NCBI GenBank assembly: GCA_016712345.1
Contig: JADJRH010000001.1
Coordinates: forward strand, 310,001-374,000
Length of the DNA stretch: 64,000 nt
Reading direction: 5' to 3'
Origin: Polyangiaceae bacterium
GTDB lineage: Bacteria > Myxococcota_A > Polyangia > Polyangiales > Polyangiaceae
The translations under genes and the position numbers were made by a program. The notes beneath the pieces were generated by a model. That model did no database searches. It was not told where the DNA came from and saw only the letters and a program-made list of their open reading frames with translations. Shown here piece after piece: positions 9,574 through 16,842 of this stretch (its first letter is position 1; every line of letters begins with the position of its first letter).

Positions 9574-9630
9574 TTTTCGTTATTCTCTTCATGTCATTGT
9601 TTGAGCTATACACGTTCTTGAGCTTGCTCT

Positions 9631-9723
9631 GAGTCGCGCGCGGGCGGTCCGTGGCATCGTCGTGGGCCAACGGCCGGCCGCAACGCCGGTTAATGACGTA
9701 TCTCCGGCGCCCGCGCGCGACTC
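9631..9723. promoter_or_regulatory. Long 16-bp-stem hairpin between antiporter and regulator
   Basis: A perfect 16-bp inverted repeat, GAGTCGCGCGCGGGCG at 9631-9646 and its complement at 9708-9723, encloses 61 bp with further GGCCGGCC-type self-complementarity. It starts 41 bp after the stop of the antiporter gene and ends about 90 bp before the regulator start. No U-tract follows on either strand, so it is not a textbook terminator; a leader structure, mRNA-stabilising hairpin or processing site are options. Confidence 0.5.
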
Positions 9724-9763
9724 AACCTCCTAACGGAGAGTGTTCGCCGCGTTTATTGAGCGT

Positions 9764-11092
9764 TCAGGCGAGCGAGAACAATGCGTACCCAATGGCCACG
9801 GTTTCAATCACGGCGAAGGCAACGAGGCCCGTGGGTAGAAACTCAAAAAAACCAAACCGCAGATAACGGCCTCCGGGTTCGCGAAGATTGGCGCGTTCTG
9901 TAATGGCCTGCGCAATGGGTCCAGAAGTGGCCGCGGTAAGAAACAGCGAGCTACCCGCGCAAACGGCAAGCGCGAGCCCCACGTAAACGGCGTTGGGTGG
10001 CAAACGACGGGCGAGCGAATCGGCCACATCTAAGAGCGCCGCCATGCTCGGTCCGGCAGAAAAAATGCCGGTAATAATGCCGGCTGCCAGTAGAAAAACC
10101 ACCAATTGGAGCGTGGGTGAAATGGGTAGGTGCTGAATGGTCAGCGCCGCCGATTCAAAAACTCCCGTCTTGCGCACCCCAACAACCATTATAAAAAGCG
10201 AGAGTAGAAAAAGGGTTGCCTCGGAATCAATGCCCGAGCGAATAAGTTTTTCACCAAGTTGATGCCGCAGCACAAGCGCAAGGCCAACACCCAACCAACA
10301 CACCAACTCGGGGGTAATACCCCAGCTTGCGGGTAGAGCCGTCCACGCGAGGAGCATGAGCCCGAGGCTGATTGCGGCGGGTATAAAAACGCGCTTGTCA
10401 ATGCGGATATTGCGGTGCATGGCAAACACGATTCGCTGGGTAAGTTGAGCGGAAACCGGATCGTTTGGAATGCCTCGGGCGGGCCGCACCAACAGCAATA
10501 TCAGTCCAAGCAGAATCAACAAGGCAATGAGGGTTGCGGGCGCGGCTTGAACCAAATAGCCGGAAAAAGTCATGCGTCCGCCGCTGAGAAGGAGAATTGC
10601 CGGAAAGTCCCCAATGGGAGTGGCAGCACCGCCGAGGTTGCACGCCACAAGTACCATCCCAACCATCCACGAGACGTACCGCTGCTGGGGAGAAATGAGT
10701 TTGAGTAGAACATGCAAAACGGGTAACACCAAAACGAGCGCGGTGATGTTGTTTACCACGCCGCTCACAACGTACATGACAACTGAAAACACCACGAAAA
10801 TGCGCAGCGCAGCTGCCCTACTGATAGATGTGGCGAGCACGGCCAACCGGTCAAACAGGCGCGCTTCGGCCAACATTCTAGAAAGCACGCCGAGCGCAAC
10901 AAGGATAATTAAAACATCCCATGGAACCTCGGCCAACAGGCGCGAAGCCGGTGCCACATGAAGAAGAGTTGAAGCCAGGCATGAAAGACCGGCTCCCATC
11001 ACCACCACAAGAACGCGACGCCTGGACAAAAGGGCCTGAAGAATCAGTGTGACAACCAGGATCGTTGGCATCACGATGCGCGCGGTTGTCAT
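9764..11092 (-). CDS. NhaD-like ion transporter (IT superfamily)
   Basis: A 442-residue polytopic membrane protein with about 11-12 hydrophobic segments. The motif GVVNNITALVLVLPV followed by NLGGAATPIGDFPAILL matches the NhaD-type Na+/H+ antiporter signature of two discontinuous helices; ArsB, CitMHS and SLC13 carriers share the fold, so an anion carrier is the alternative. The NhaR-like regulator next door favours Na+(Li+)/H+ exchange. The start ATG overlaps the stop of the upstream gene (11089-11670) by 4 bp (ATGA), so the genes are translationally coupled. Confidence 0.75.
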   Translation of the reverse strand: MTTARIVMPTILVVTLILQALLSRRRVLVVVMGAGLSCLASTLLHVAPASRLLAEVPWDVLIILVALGVLSRMLAEARLFDRLAVLATSISRAAALRIFVVFSVVMYVVSGVVNNITALVLVLPVLHVLLKLISPQQRYVSWMVGMVLVACNLGGAATPIGDFPAILLLSGGRMTFSGYLVQAAPATLIALLILLGLILLLVRPARGIPNDPVSAQLTQRIVFAMHRNIRIDKRVFIPAAISLGLMLLAWTALPASWGITPELVCWLGVGLALVLRHQLGEKLIRSGIDSEATLFLLSLFIMVVGVRKTGVFESAALTIQHLPISPTLQLVVFLLAAGIITGIFSAGPSMAALLDVADSLARRLPPNAVYVGLALAVCAGSSLFLTAATSGPIAQAITERANLREPGGRYLRFGFFEFLPTGLVAFAVIETVAIGYALFSLA

Positions 11093-11670
11093 AAAGTCAC
11101 CATCCGGGAAAAAGGCTCTGTGGATGTCTCAACCAACCACCTGGGATAACGCGGCGTGGGAGCCCCCAACACATCCCAACCTACCAGCGTGCGAAACTGA
11201 GTTCGAATGTCGGAACCTGCCATTCGAAGCCATATTGGTTGAACATAACAGCTTCGTTCTCGAACACCGTAAACGAACGTGCAAAGTGCGCTTTTGTTGC
11301 CCGCCCACCGTTGAACATCACCGAGTTTTACAAGTTCTACCCGGTCTTCATAGTTGGCAATAATGCGGCGGAGATCACCTTCCAACCCACCTTCGCCCAG
11401 GACCAGTCCAATGCGGCATTGGGTAAGGTGGACAACAAGGGCATCCATAAAAAAGGCCTCCAGCCCCACCACCAAAACCGAGGCGGGATCGTGCAGTGCC
11501 GCGGCGACTTTTGTACCGTCAATGGGGGGTGGAGGGTTGCCTTCGAGCAGGCCGGACAAAACGTAGTCCAACACGGGAAGGTCATCTCCCAGAACATCAC
11601 GCGCTTCATGCAGCAGGTCAGGCCCGCCGAGCTTCATGAATTGTTCTGAAAAAGGCGAGCCGCCGAACAC
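11089..11670 (-). CDS. Conserved-looking protein of unknown function
   Basis: A 193-residue soluble protein with no membrane segment and no motif I recognise. It is rich in hydrophobic/acidic helices (SVLVVGLEAFFMDALVVHL) followed by a beta-rich C-terminal half (CTFVYGVRERSCYVQPIWLRM). It starts at a GTG (11670); a stop lies four codons upstream, so no longer N-terminus is possible. It ends in an ATGA overlap with the NhaD-like gene and follows the GPPHH-repeat gene by 55 bp, so these three genes probably form one transcript. Being coupled to a transporter suggests an accessory role, which is only inference. Confidence 0.6.
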   Translation of the reverse strand: MFGGSPFSEQFMKLGGPDLLHEARDVLGDDLPVLDYVLSGLLEGNPPPPIDGTKVAAALHDPASVLVVGLEAFFMDALVVHLTQCRIGLVLGEGGLEGDLRRIIANYEDRVELVKLGDVQRWAGNKSALCTFVYGVRERSCYVQPIWLRMAGSDIRTQFRTLVGWDVLGAPTPRYPRWLVETSTEPFSRMVTL

Positions 11671-11725
11671 ATGCCAAGTTCAGCAGCGGCCACACGAAAA
11701 GCTGCCCCCGCGTCTCGTGGAAGGC

Positions 11726-12241
11726 TCATCTTGAAGTCTCTTTCGCCTCAAGGTGAGAAACGAGCGCGTGGAGCAAATTCACCATGGCAACGTTGGCAAG
11801 GGCATGGTGGGGAGGTCCGTCGACAACAGCGGAGGCCAACATGTCGGCACGACGAGCGTCATTGAGTGCCACACGTTGCATTGCTCCGCGCGCCAGACGA
11901 AGTGGGTAGAGAGCGTCTTCGTCGTTGTGTCTGTCGAGGTGCGGTGGAAGCCGAAATGGGATTTTATAACCGTCGTGCTCGGCGGCCACCGGTACACCCG
12001 ACTTTTCTACCACTTGAGAGAGCAGGGTAAGAATGACAAAGCTCGCAAGGCGGTGGTGGGGCGGCCCTTCGGTAGCGATACAGCGAGCGACAAACTCTCT
12101 ATCCTCCGGGTCGGAAATGAGACACTCTAGAAGCTTTGCAATGTCTGCGGTGGATGGGGACGTTGTTGCACTCGCCGAAGGTCGGGGAGCCGGCACGTGG
12201 GGAGGAGGAGGCGGCGGATGGGAAGGGCGGCGCGGAGGCAT
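11726..12241 (-). CDS. Small protein with duplicated GPPHH motif
   Basis: A 171-residue protein. The first 35 residues are Pro/His-rich (low complexity). The rest contains two copies of the same unit: EGPPHHRLASFVILTLLSQV (about 90-110) and DGPPHHALANVAMVNLLHAL (about 142-161), separated by a charged segment. Paired histidines in a conserved context could bind metal or simply mark a helical repeat. ATG 12241 is chosen over GTG 12265; AAGAAG precedes it. First gene of a likely operon running to the NhaD-like transporter. No family recognised. Confidence 0.55.
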   Translation of the reverse strand: MPPRRPSHPPPPPPHVPAPRPSASATTSPSTADIAKLLECLISDPEDREFVARCIATEGPPHHRLASFVILTLLSQVVEKSGVPVAAEHDGYKIPFRLPPHLDRHNDEDALYPLRLARGAMQRVALNDARRADMLASAVVDGPPHHALANVAMVNLLHALVSHLEAKETSR

Positions 12242-12442
12242 TTGACTTCTTGGATACCGCACCACACGGGGCTGAAAAATCGTTTTCGAAGCGCAAGCCG
12301 CACAAAAGCGCTGGGATGCTTGAGTTATCGACAGATCAAAATAACCTGTCGGTTTTTCCTACATAACCTGTCGACTTTTTCTGGCCCCACACCGGGCGCA
12401 GAAGCGTAGACTTGGGCCGGGCAAGCGGAAAGCGACAATGAA

Positions 12443-14365
12443 GTGAACGATGGTGAGCGCAAATCGGCTATAAAACGCACGTTGCGAGCGTGGCTGAACA
12501 GACTTCTATCGCTGCGCGAAAAACAGTCTCCCATTGACCTGCAACATCTTGGTCGGACGCTGCTTCATGCGATTGTTGTCGGCGCGGCCGCGGGTCTCGT
12601 GAGCGCGGCGTTCTCAACCGCAGTAGAACGTGTTCAACATTGGCTGCTGACATCCCTCGCGGGATATTCGTTTTTGCGCGCGGCCGGCGAGCGCGCTTCC
12701 GAAGGTGCACCCGGCGTTTTCCGTCCGTGGTTATTGGTATGGCTGCCCGCACTGGGAGCCGGTTTGGCAGGGTATATTGGGCACCGCTTTGCACCTGAAG
12801 TGCTGGGAGGCGGCGGCAACGCGGCCATTCGGGTGTTTCACAAGCGCGATGCAATCACTCGAAAGCGGGTGCCTTGGCTCAAAGCGATCGCCTCGATTTT
12901 AACGCTGGGAAGCGGTGGATCGGGCGGACGTGAAGGGCCTACCATGCAAATTGGCAGCAGCATGGCATCGCTTGTTGCCAGATGGTTAAAGACGAGTCCG
13001 CGCGAGAGACGGATCTTGTATGTGGCGGGGATTGCCGCAGGCGTGAGCGCCGTATTTAGAACTCCGCTGGGCGCGGCGCTGTTTGCGGCGGAAGTGCTCT
13101 ACCGTGATGACTTTGAGTCGGACGCGCTTGTGCCGGCTGTTTTGGCGAGCGTTGTGGGCTATTCAGTGGGTTTACCCTTTGGTGAAAGTTCACGACTCTT
13201 TGCGCACGCCGACTCTTACCCTTTTGTTCCGGGGCATCTACCCTTCTTTGCCGCACTCGCGCTCTTTGAAGTGGCGCTTGCTCTGACCTTTTTGAGAGCG
13301 CTGAAAACGGTTCGAATGGTGTCAGGTAAAATGCCTGGACCGGTATGGATGCGTCCGGGTTACGGCGGCTTGGCACTGGGAATTTTAACCGTTCCGCTTT
13401 TGTTTTGGCTCGGGACACGTTTGGGTAGACCCGGTGGTGGATTTGGAATTTTGGGGGGTGGCTACGGTGCGGCGCAAGTGGCTATTACAGGGGCAGACTG
13501 GCTGCCGGGTGGATGGCGAGGAGTTCAGGTGCTCGCCGCACTTTGCGCCCTAAAACTCGTTGCATCGTCGTTTACTTTGGGAACGGGTGGAAGCGCCGGC
13601 GACTTTGCTCCGTCGCTTGTTTTGGGTGGGCTTTTGGGTGGAGCGTTTGGGCGGGCAACTCAACTGTTGACAGGGGACGCGACCATTAACCCAGGTGCAT
13701 TTGCTCTGGTAGGAATGGGTACACTGTTTGGTGGAATAGCCCACGTGCCGCTCTCATCCATGGTGCTTGTTTGTGAACTGGCGGGCAGTTACGATCTGAT
13801 CGTTCCACTGATGTTGGCCGAGGGAATTGCGTTCGTTGCGTTGCGACGACACCATTTGTACGAAGCTCAACCGTCAAGTCGGTCGAGCGCTGTTGAAACG
13901 GTGCGCGCGCAACAGAGTCTGCGGGTTGGTGACTTGGCTCAAGCTCAGCCGGGCGCCCGAACGTTTGGCCCCGCAACGGGTGGAAGGGCCATGTTGGACG
14001 CCGTGGGTGATGCAACATGGCAGGTAACTTTTCCCGTCTTGAACGAAACAGGGAAGATTGTGGGCGTTGTACCGTCAAAAGTGCTGCACGTTGTGGCTTC
14101 TGAGGAGGGAATGGCAGATTGGGTTGTTGCATCCGACTTGATGCAAGAACCGATGGTGGCACGATTTGACGAACCTGCCATTGAAGTGCTGACGCGAATG
14201 TTGGCTGCGGGGTTGCGGCAAATTCCAGTGTTGAATGACCAAGGCCAGGTAGCTGCCTATTTGGACGAACGGTCGGTGGCAAGCAAGTTGGTTGTGGAGC
14301 TGCCCGTGGCATCAACCCTTGACGCTACAACCACTCCGCTCGCGGGTAGGTCAGGACAAAGTTGA
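12443..14365 (+). CDS. ClC-type chloride channel/antiporter with CBS domains
   Basis: A 640-residue ClC family protein. The selectivity-filter motif GSGGSGGREGP is intact (156-166), and the external gating glutamate is Glu164; the later motif GGSAGDFAPSLVLGG matches the GxFxP region. About 18 helical segments span residues 40-480. The C-terminal part (about 490-625) has two CBS-like units, the second reading VASDLMQEPMVARFDEPAIE. Gating Glu points to Cl-/H+ exchange or gated Cl- flow across the inner membrane; exchanger versus channel cannot be decided from this alone. The start is a GTG, with GGAAAG about 12 bp upstream. It converges on the methyltransferase gene, overlapping its end by 15 bp. 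Confidence 0.9.
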   Translation: MNDGERKSAIKRTLRAWLNRLLSLREKQSPIDLQHLGRTLLHAIVVGAAAGLVSAAFSTAVERVQHWLLTSLAGYSFLRAAGERASEGAPGVFRPWLLVWLPALGAGLAGYIGHRFAPEVLGGGGNAAIRVFHKRDAITRKRVPWLKAIASILTLGSGGSGGREGPTMQIGSSMASLVARWLKTSPRERRILYVAGIAAGVSAVFRTPLGAALFAAEVLYRDDFESDALVPAVLASVVGYSVGLPFGESSRLFAHADSYPFVPGHLPFFAALALFEVALALTFLRALKTVRMVSGKMPGPVWMRPGYGGLALGILTVPLLFWLGTRLGRPGGGFGILGGGYGAAQVAITGADWLPGGWRGVQVLAALCALKLVASSFTLGTGGSAGDFAPSLVLGGLLGGAFGRATQLLTGDATINPGAFALVGMGTLFGGIAHVPLSSMVLVCELAGSYDLIVPLMLAEGIAFVALRRHHLYEAQPSSRSSAVETVRAQQSLRVGDLAQAQPGARTFGPATGGRAMLDAVGDATWQVTFPVLNETGKIVGVVPSKVLHVVASEEGMADWVVASDLMQEPMVARFDEPAIEVLTRMLAAGLRQIPVLNDQGQVAAYLDERSVASKLVVELPVASTLDATTTPLAGRSGQS

Positions 14366-15124
14366 CATGACGCTCGGGGGGATGTCCGATTCTTTACGTC
14401 CGACGAGCGCGTGGTAAAATAGCGGTCTGCCGTCGATGGAGATGCGGTGTCTGTACCGCTCAAGGTGGTGCACTTCCAGCGCGTCGCTGTTGAGAAGTGT
14501 TTTTACAAGTGTTGAAAAACCTGAATTGTCGCTTGCCAACAGAAACGTTTCTTTAATGTTAAAAGCGACCCAACCCGACGGAGAAATGAGATTAAACGCG
14601 TGGGCAAATGCCGATGCGGGAATGTCTCCAAAACCCAGCGCGGCAACGCATGAAAGGCAGTCAAACTGCCAACTTTTCAGGTCTTCTGAAATAGCGGCTT
14701 CGTTGTTGCTGATGTCGCCCACGTAATACGCATCGTAGCGACCCGGCCTGTCCCGCGCGCATGCGTCTGCGGCTTCAGGGCTGATGTCAACACCGATAAC
14801 ACGAGCTACTCCCCCGGCCTGAAGCTGCTCACCGAACATCCCATTGCCGGCCCCAAGGTCGAGAACGCGCAGCTCTGTCATTTCTACCCGGTTGTCAGAT
14901 AGAACTTTGGCGAGGATATCCCGTACTTTTTTGGGAGAATTACACTTGAGCCGGTCGTAGAAGAGTTGCTCGTAAAGTCCCGGTCTCTTGTAAATTTCAG
15001 AATAGTCGTGAAAGCGAATTTTGATATCTTCGTGGTTTTCAAGCAGGTAAAAGTAAGCCTCATCTTGGCTTAGCTGATGCGGATCTGTCGGAGGAAACTT
15101 AATATGATATTGCCGATTTTTCAT
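14351..15124 (-). CDS. Class I SAM-dependent methyltransferase
   Basis: A 257-residue cytosolic protein with a Rossmann-type methyltransferase core: motif I VLDLGAGNGMFG (about 85-97), an acidic loop after beta-2 (VIGVDISPEAA) and a motif IV-like FDCLSCVAALGFGD. The N-terminal 70 residues are helical (YFYLLENHEDIKIRFHDYSE) and probably form a lid. Such a layout (TPR-less predicted methyltransferase with YxELY-like helix) is common among small-molecule or lipid methyltransferases; the substrate is unknown. ATG 15124 preferred over 15136. Its last 15 bp overlap the end of the ClC gene on the other strand. Confidence 0.8.
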   Translation of the reverse strand: MKNRQYHIKFPPTDPHQLSQDEAYFYLLENHEDIKIRFHDYSEIYKRPGLYEQLFYDRLKCNSPKKVRDILAKVLSDNRVEMTELRVLDLGAGNGMFGEQLQAGGVARVIGVDISPEAADACARDRPGRYDAYYVGDISNNEAAISEDLKSWQFDCLSCVAALGFGDIPASAFAHAFNLISPSGWVAFNIKETFLLASDNSGFSTLVKTLLNSDALEVHHLERYRHRISIDGRPLFYHALVGRKESDIPPSVMSTLS

Positions 15125-15209
15125 GCTGCCCACCATTGTGCAAGCGTGGGAACCCGTTTCGCGAAACTCGGCTCGCCGTTGTGCGGTGGACTATTAGCGA
15201 GGTTAAGGT

Positions 15210-15258
15210 CTGTCGAGAAGAACTAAATAACAACATCTCATGTCACTTTTTTCGACAG
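15210..15258. promoter_or_regulatory. 7-bp inverted repeat in leader of exchanger gene
   Basis: CTGTCGA (15210-15216) and TCGACAG (15252-15258) face each other across 35 bp, ending 17 bp before the ATG at 15276. It could be an operator or a leader hairpin for the Na+/Ca2+ exchanger gene. Weak evidence: only the symmetry and position. Confidence 0.3.
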
Positions 15259-15275
15259 GGTAGAAACGGTGAATC

Positions 15276-16247
15276 ATGGACTGGGTAAAGCTCATCGGCG
15301 GTGGGATGCTGCTGTACTTTGGCGCGGAGTGGTTTGTGGGCGGCGCATCGGCTTTGGCCCTTGCTTTGCGCATTCCACAGATTTTGGTAGGCCTGACGGT
15401 GGTGGCGTATGGCACGTCGGCCCCCGAGGTGATTGTGGGCATTGAAGCGGCGCGCGATGGGCACGGCGATGTGGCTATTGGCAACGTTGTGGGGTCAAAT
15501 ATTGCCAACATCGGGTTGATTTTGGGCATTGCCGCGCTGATTAAACCCGCACGGGTAGACGGTTCACTCCGCCGCAGAGAAATGCCGGTGATGCTGCTAA
15601 GCACCGCTCTTGTGCCCCTGGTTCTTATGAATGGTAAAGTTGAACCATGGGAGGCTTTCGCGTTGCTCGCAATGGCCGTTGCGTACACAGGTTGGATGGT
15701 TCGTTCTGCGCGGAGCGCGGTACAGATCGCTGCGGCAACGGCGGACACAACGACGGCGGCGGAGGCAACCGATGCCGCGGGTGCGCCAAAACCCGGTGGA
15801 AGATGGCGATCGGCCATCACGGCGTTGGTAGGGCTGGTCGTGCTGCTCGTCGGTGGAAAGTTGTTTGTGGCAGGCGCGGTGTCGGCTGCTCGATCGCTGG
15901 GAATCAGCGAAAAAATGACAGGTCTGACCATTGTGGCGGTGGGAACGTCCCTCCCCGAGTTGATTACAAGTATCATCGCCGCAAGAAAAGGGCACTCGGA
16001 CTTGGCCGTTGGCAATGTGCTTGGGTCAAATATCTTCAACGTGTTTTTGTGCTTGGGCGCGTCGGCACTTGCGGGGACAGTGGCAATGTCGCTTGTAAAA
16101 GGTGCTTTTGATTTGGTTGTCTTGTCGATAATGACTTTGCTGGCCGCTCTTTTTATTAGGACGGAGCGGTTGATTACGCGCCTTGAAGGTTGGGTGCTTG
16201 TGGCGCTCTACTCGGCATTTATGGTGCTAACCATTGTGCGTGGTTGA
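15276..16247 (+). CDS. YrbG-like Na+/Ca2+ exchanger (CaCA family)
   Basis: A 323-residue inner-membrane exchanger with about ten membrane segments and the two inverted alpha repeats of the CaCA family. Repeat 1 reads VAYGTSAPEVIVGIE ... GNVVGSNIANIGLILG (about 43-83); repeat 2 reads VAVGTSLPELITSII ... GNVLGSNIFNVFLCLG. The GTSAPE/GTSLPE glutamates and the GSN motifs provide cation ligands. A polar loop rich in Ala/Thr (about 150-175) separates the halves. Expected to expel Ca2+ using Na+ or H+. Single gene; its upstream region carries a small inverted repeat. Confidence 0.9.
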   Translation: MDWVKLIGGGMLLYFGAEWFVGGASALALALRIPQILVGLTVVAYGTSAPEVIVGIEAARDGHGDVAIGNVVGSNIANIGLILGIAALIKPARVDGSLRRREMPVMLLSTALVPLVLMNGKVEPWEAFALLAMAVAYTGWMVRSARSAVQIAAATADTTTAAEATDAAGAPKPGGRWRSAITALVGLVVLLVGGKLFVAGAVSAARSLGISEKMTGLTIVAVGTSLPELITSIIAARKGHSDLAVGNVLGSNIFNVFLCLGASALAGTVAMSLVKGAFDLVVLSIMTLLAALFIRTERLITRLEGWVLVALYSAFMVLTIVRG

Positions 16248-16436
16248 CATCCAACGAGGGCACTTTGCTGCGCGGTTCTAGAGCACCGAATAAGGTTGAT
16301 TCCGTAACCAAACAGATAGTTTAGATGTGTACTCAAACAGGCGAAAGCAAGGCAAAAAGCTTAGGCCCGAAGCTTCCACCGCGTGACAGACACCCAGTTC
16401 GGATCGCGTGGAGGGGGGCCCGCGGCGTGCGCTCCT

Positions 16437-16550
16437 GATCTGTGCACGTCTCGCGGGTTCGGTTTCTCCCAAGCGCCCGCGGACGGGGCCCCTTCCCCGC
16501 CGCAGTGGCGCGTGGGGCCCAAACCGTACCCGCTCGTTCGCGCACAGATC
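16437..16550. repeat. Hairpin 1 of the structured element
   Basis: GATCTGTGC (16437-16445) pairs perfectly with GCACAGATC (16542-16550), and GCGGGTTCGGTTT (16453-16465) pairs 12 of 13 with 16521-16533. The 44-bp loop is GC-rich with CCGCGG and GGGGCCCC words that can fold further. Works as DNA cruciform or RNA on either strand. Confidence 0.6.
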
Positions 16551-16589
16551 ACTCGCCCTCGTCACCCCAAATGGGGATTGGGGAGTGAG

Positions 16590-16704
16590 TGACCATTGCG
16601 TGATCGAGTGTTGCGGCGAGGGCCCCATTGCGCCCTGCGGCAGGGTAGGGCCCCGGCCGCGGCGCATTGGGTGGGAAGCCGCAACACGAGACATGCAATG
16701 GTCA
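16590..16704. repeat. Hairpin 2 of the structured element
   Basis: Two perfect 10-bp stems: TGACCATTGC (16590-16599) with GCAATGGTCA (16695-16704), and GTGTTGCGGC (16608-16617) with GCCGCAACAC (16678-16687), separated by 7-8 bp internal loops of similar size. The apical region again has GGGCCCC words. Size and shape parallel hairpin 1. Confidence 0.65.
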
Positions 16705-16721
16705 GGAGCGACCCGTGCGGG

Positions 16722-16743
16722 GGAGGAGGCGCGAGCCTCCTCC
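16722..16743. repeat. Hairpin 3 with GCGA tetraloop
   Basis: GGAGGAGGC-GCGA-GCCTCCTCC, a perfect 9-bp stem closed by GCGA, a GNRA-type tetraloop if read on the plus strand. It is not followed by a T-run, so terminator function is unlikely. GNRA loops are hallmarks of folded RNAs. Confidence 0.6.
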
Positions 16744-16842
16744 ACTGGGAAAAGACTAGAGCACCCTGCCGATATTTTTCGCCTTTCTCAAATCAGTAAT
16801 CTTCTGATTTTATTCACGATTCAAACCGATTGGTGCTCTAGG

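Larger units (their letters stand above)
16278..16841. mobile_element. MITE-like element with long TIRs and structured interior
   Basis: A 564-bp element between the exchanger and BamA-like genes. The ends are CTAGAGCACC (16278-16287) and GGTGCTCTAG (16832-16841), and the inverted similarity runs on for about 75 bp to a shared GGCGAAA word, so these are long imperfect terminal inverted repeats. A third copy of CTAGAGCACC (16756-16765) sits inside, so the last 86 bp are themselves bounded by inverted copies. The ends are AT-rich, the interior (16380-16745) very GC-rich. Inside are three hairpins (listed separately). The reading frames there lack any recognisable domain. No clear target-site duplication is visible beyond GTT on both sides. 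A non-autonomous transposon carrying an RNA-like cargo is the favoured reading. Confidence 0.6.

Noticed and set aside
9631..9723. Rho-independent terminator
   Set aside because: The stem is very strong but neither strand has a T-run after it, so it was listed only as a regulatory structure.
16278..16745. 155-codon open frame on the minus strand inside the structured element
   Set aside because: Arg/Pro/Gly-rich, no motif, follows from GC-rich hairpin DNA; both strands have similar open frames.
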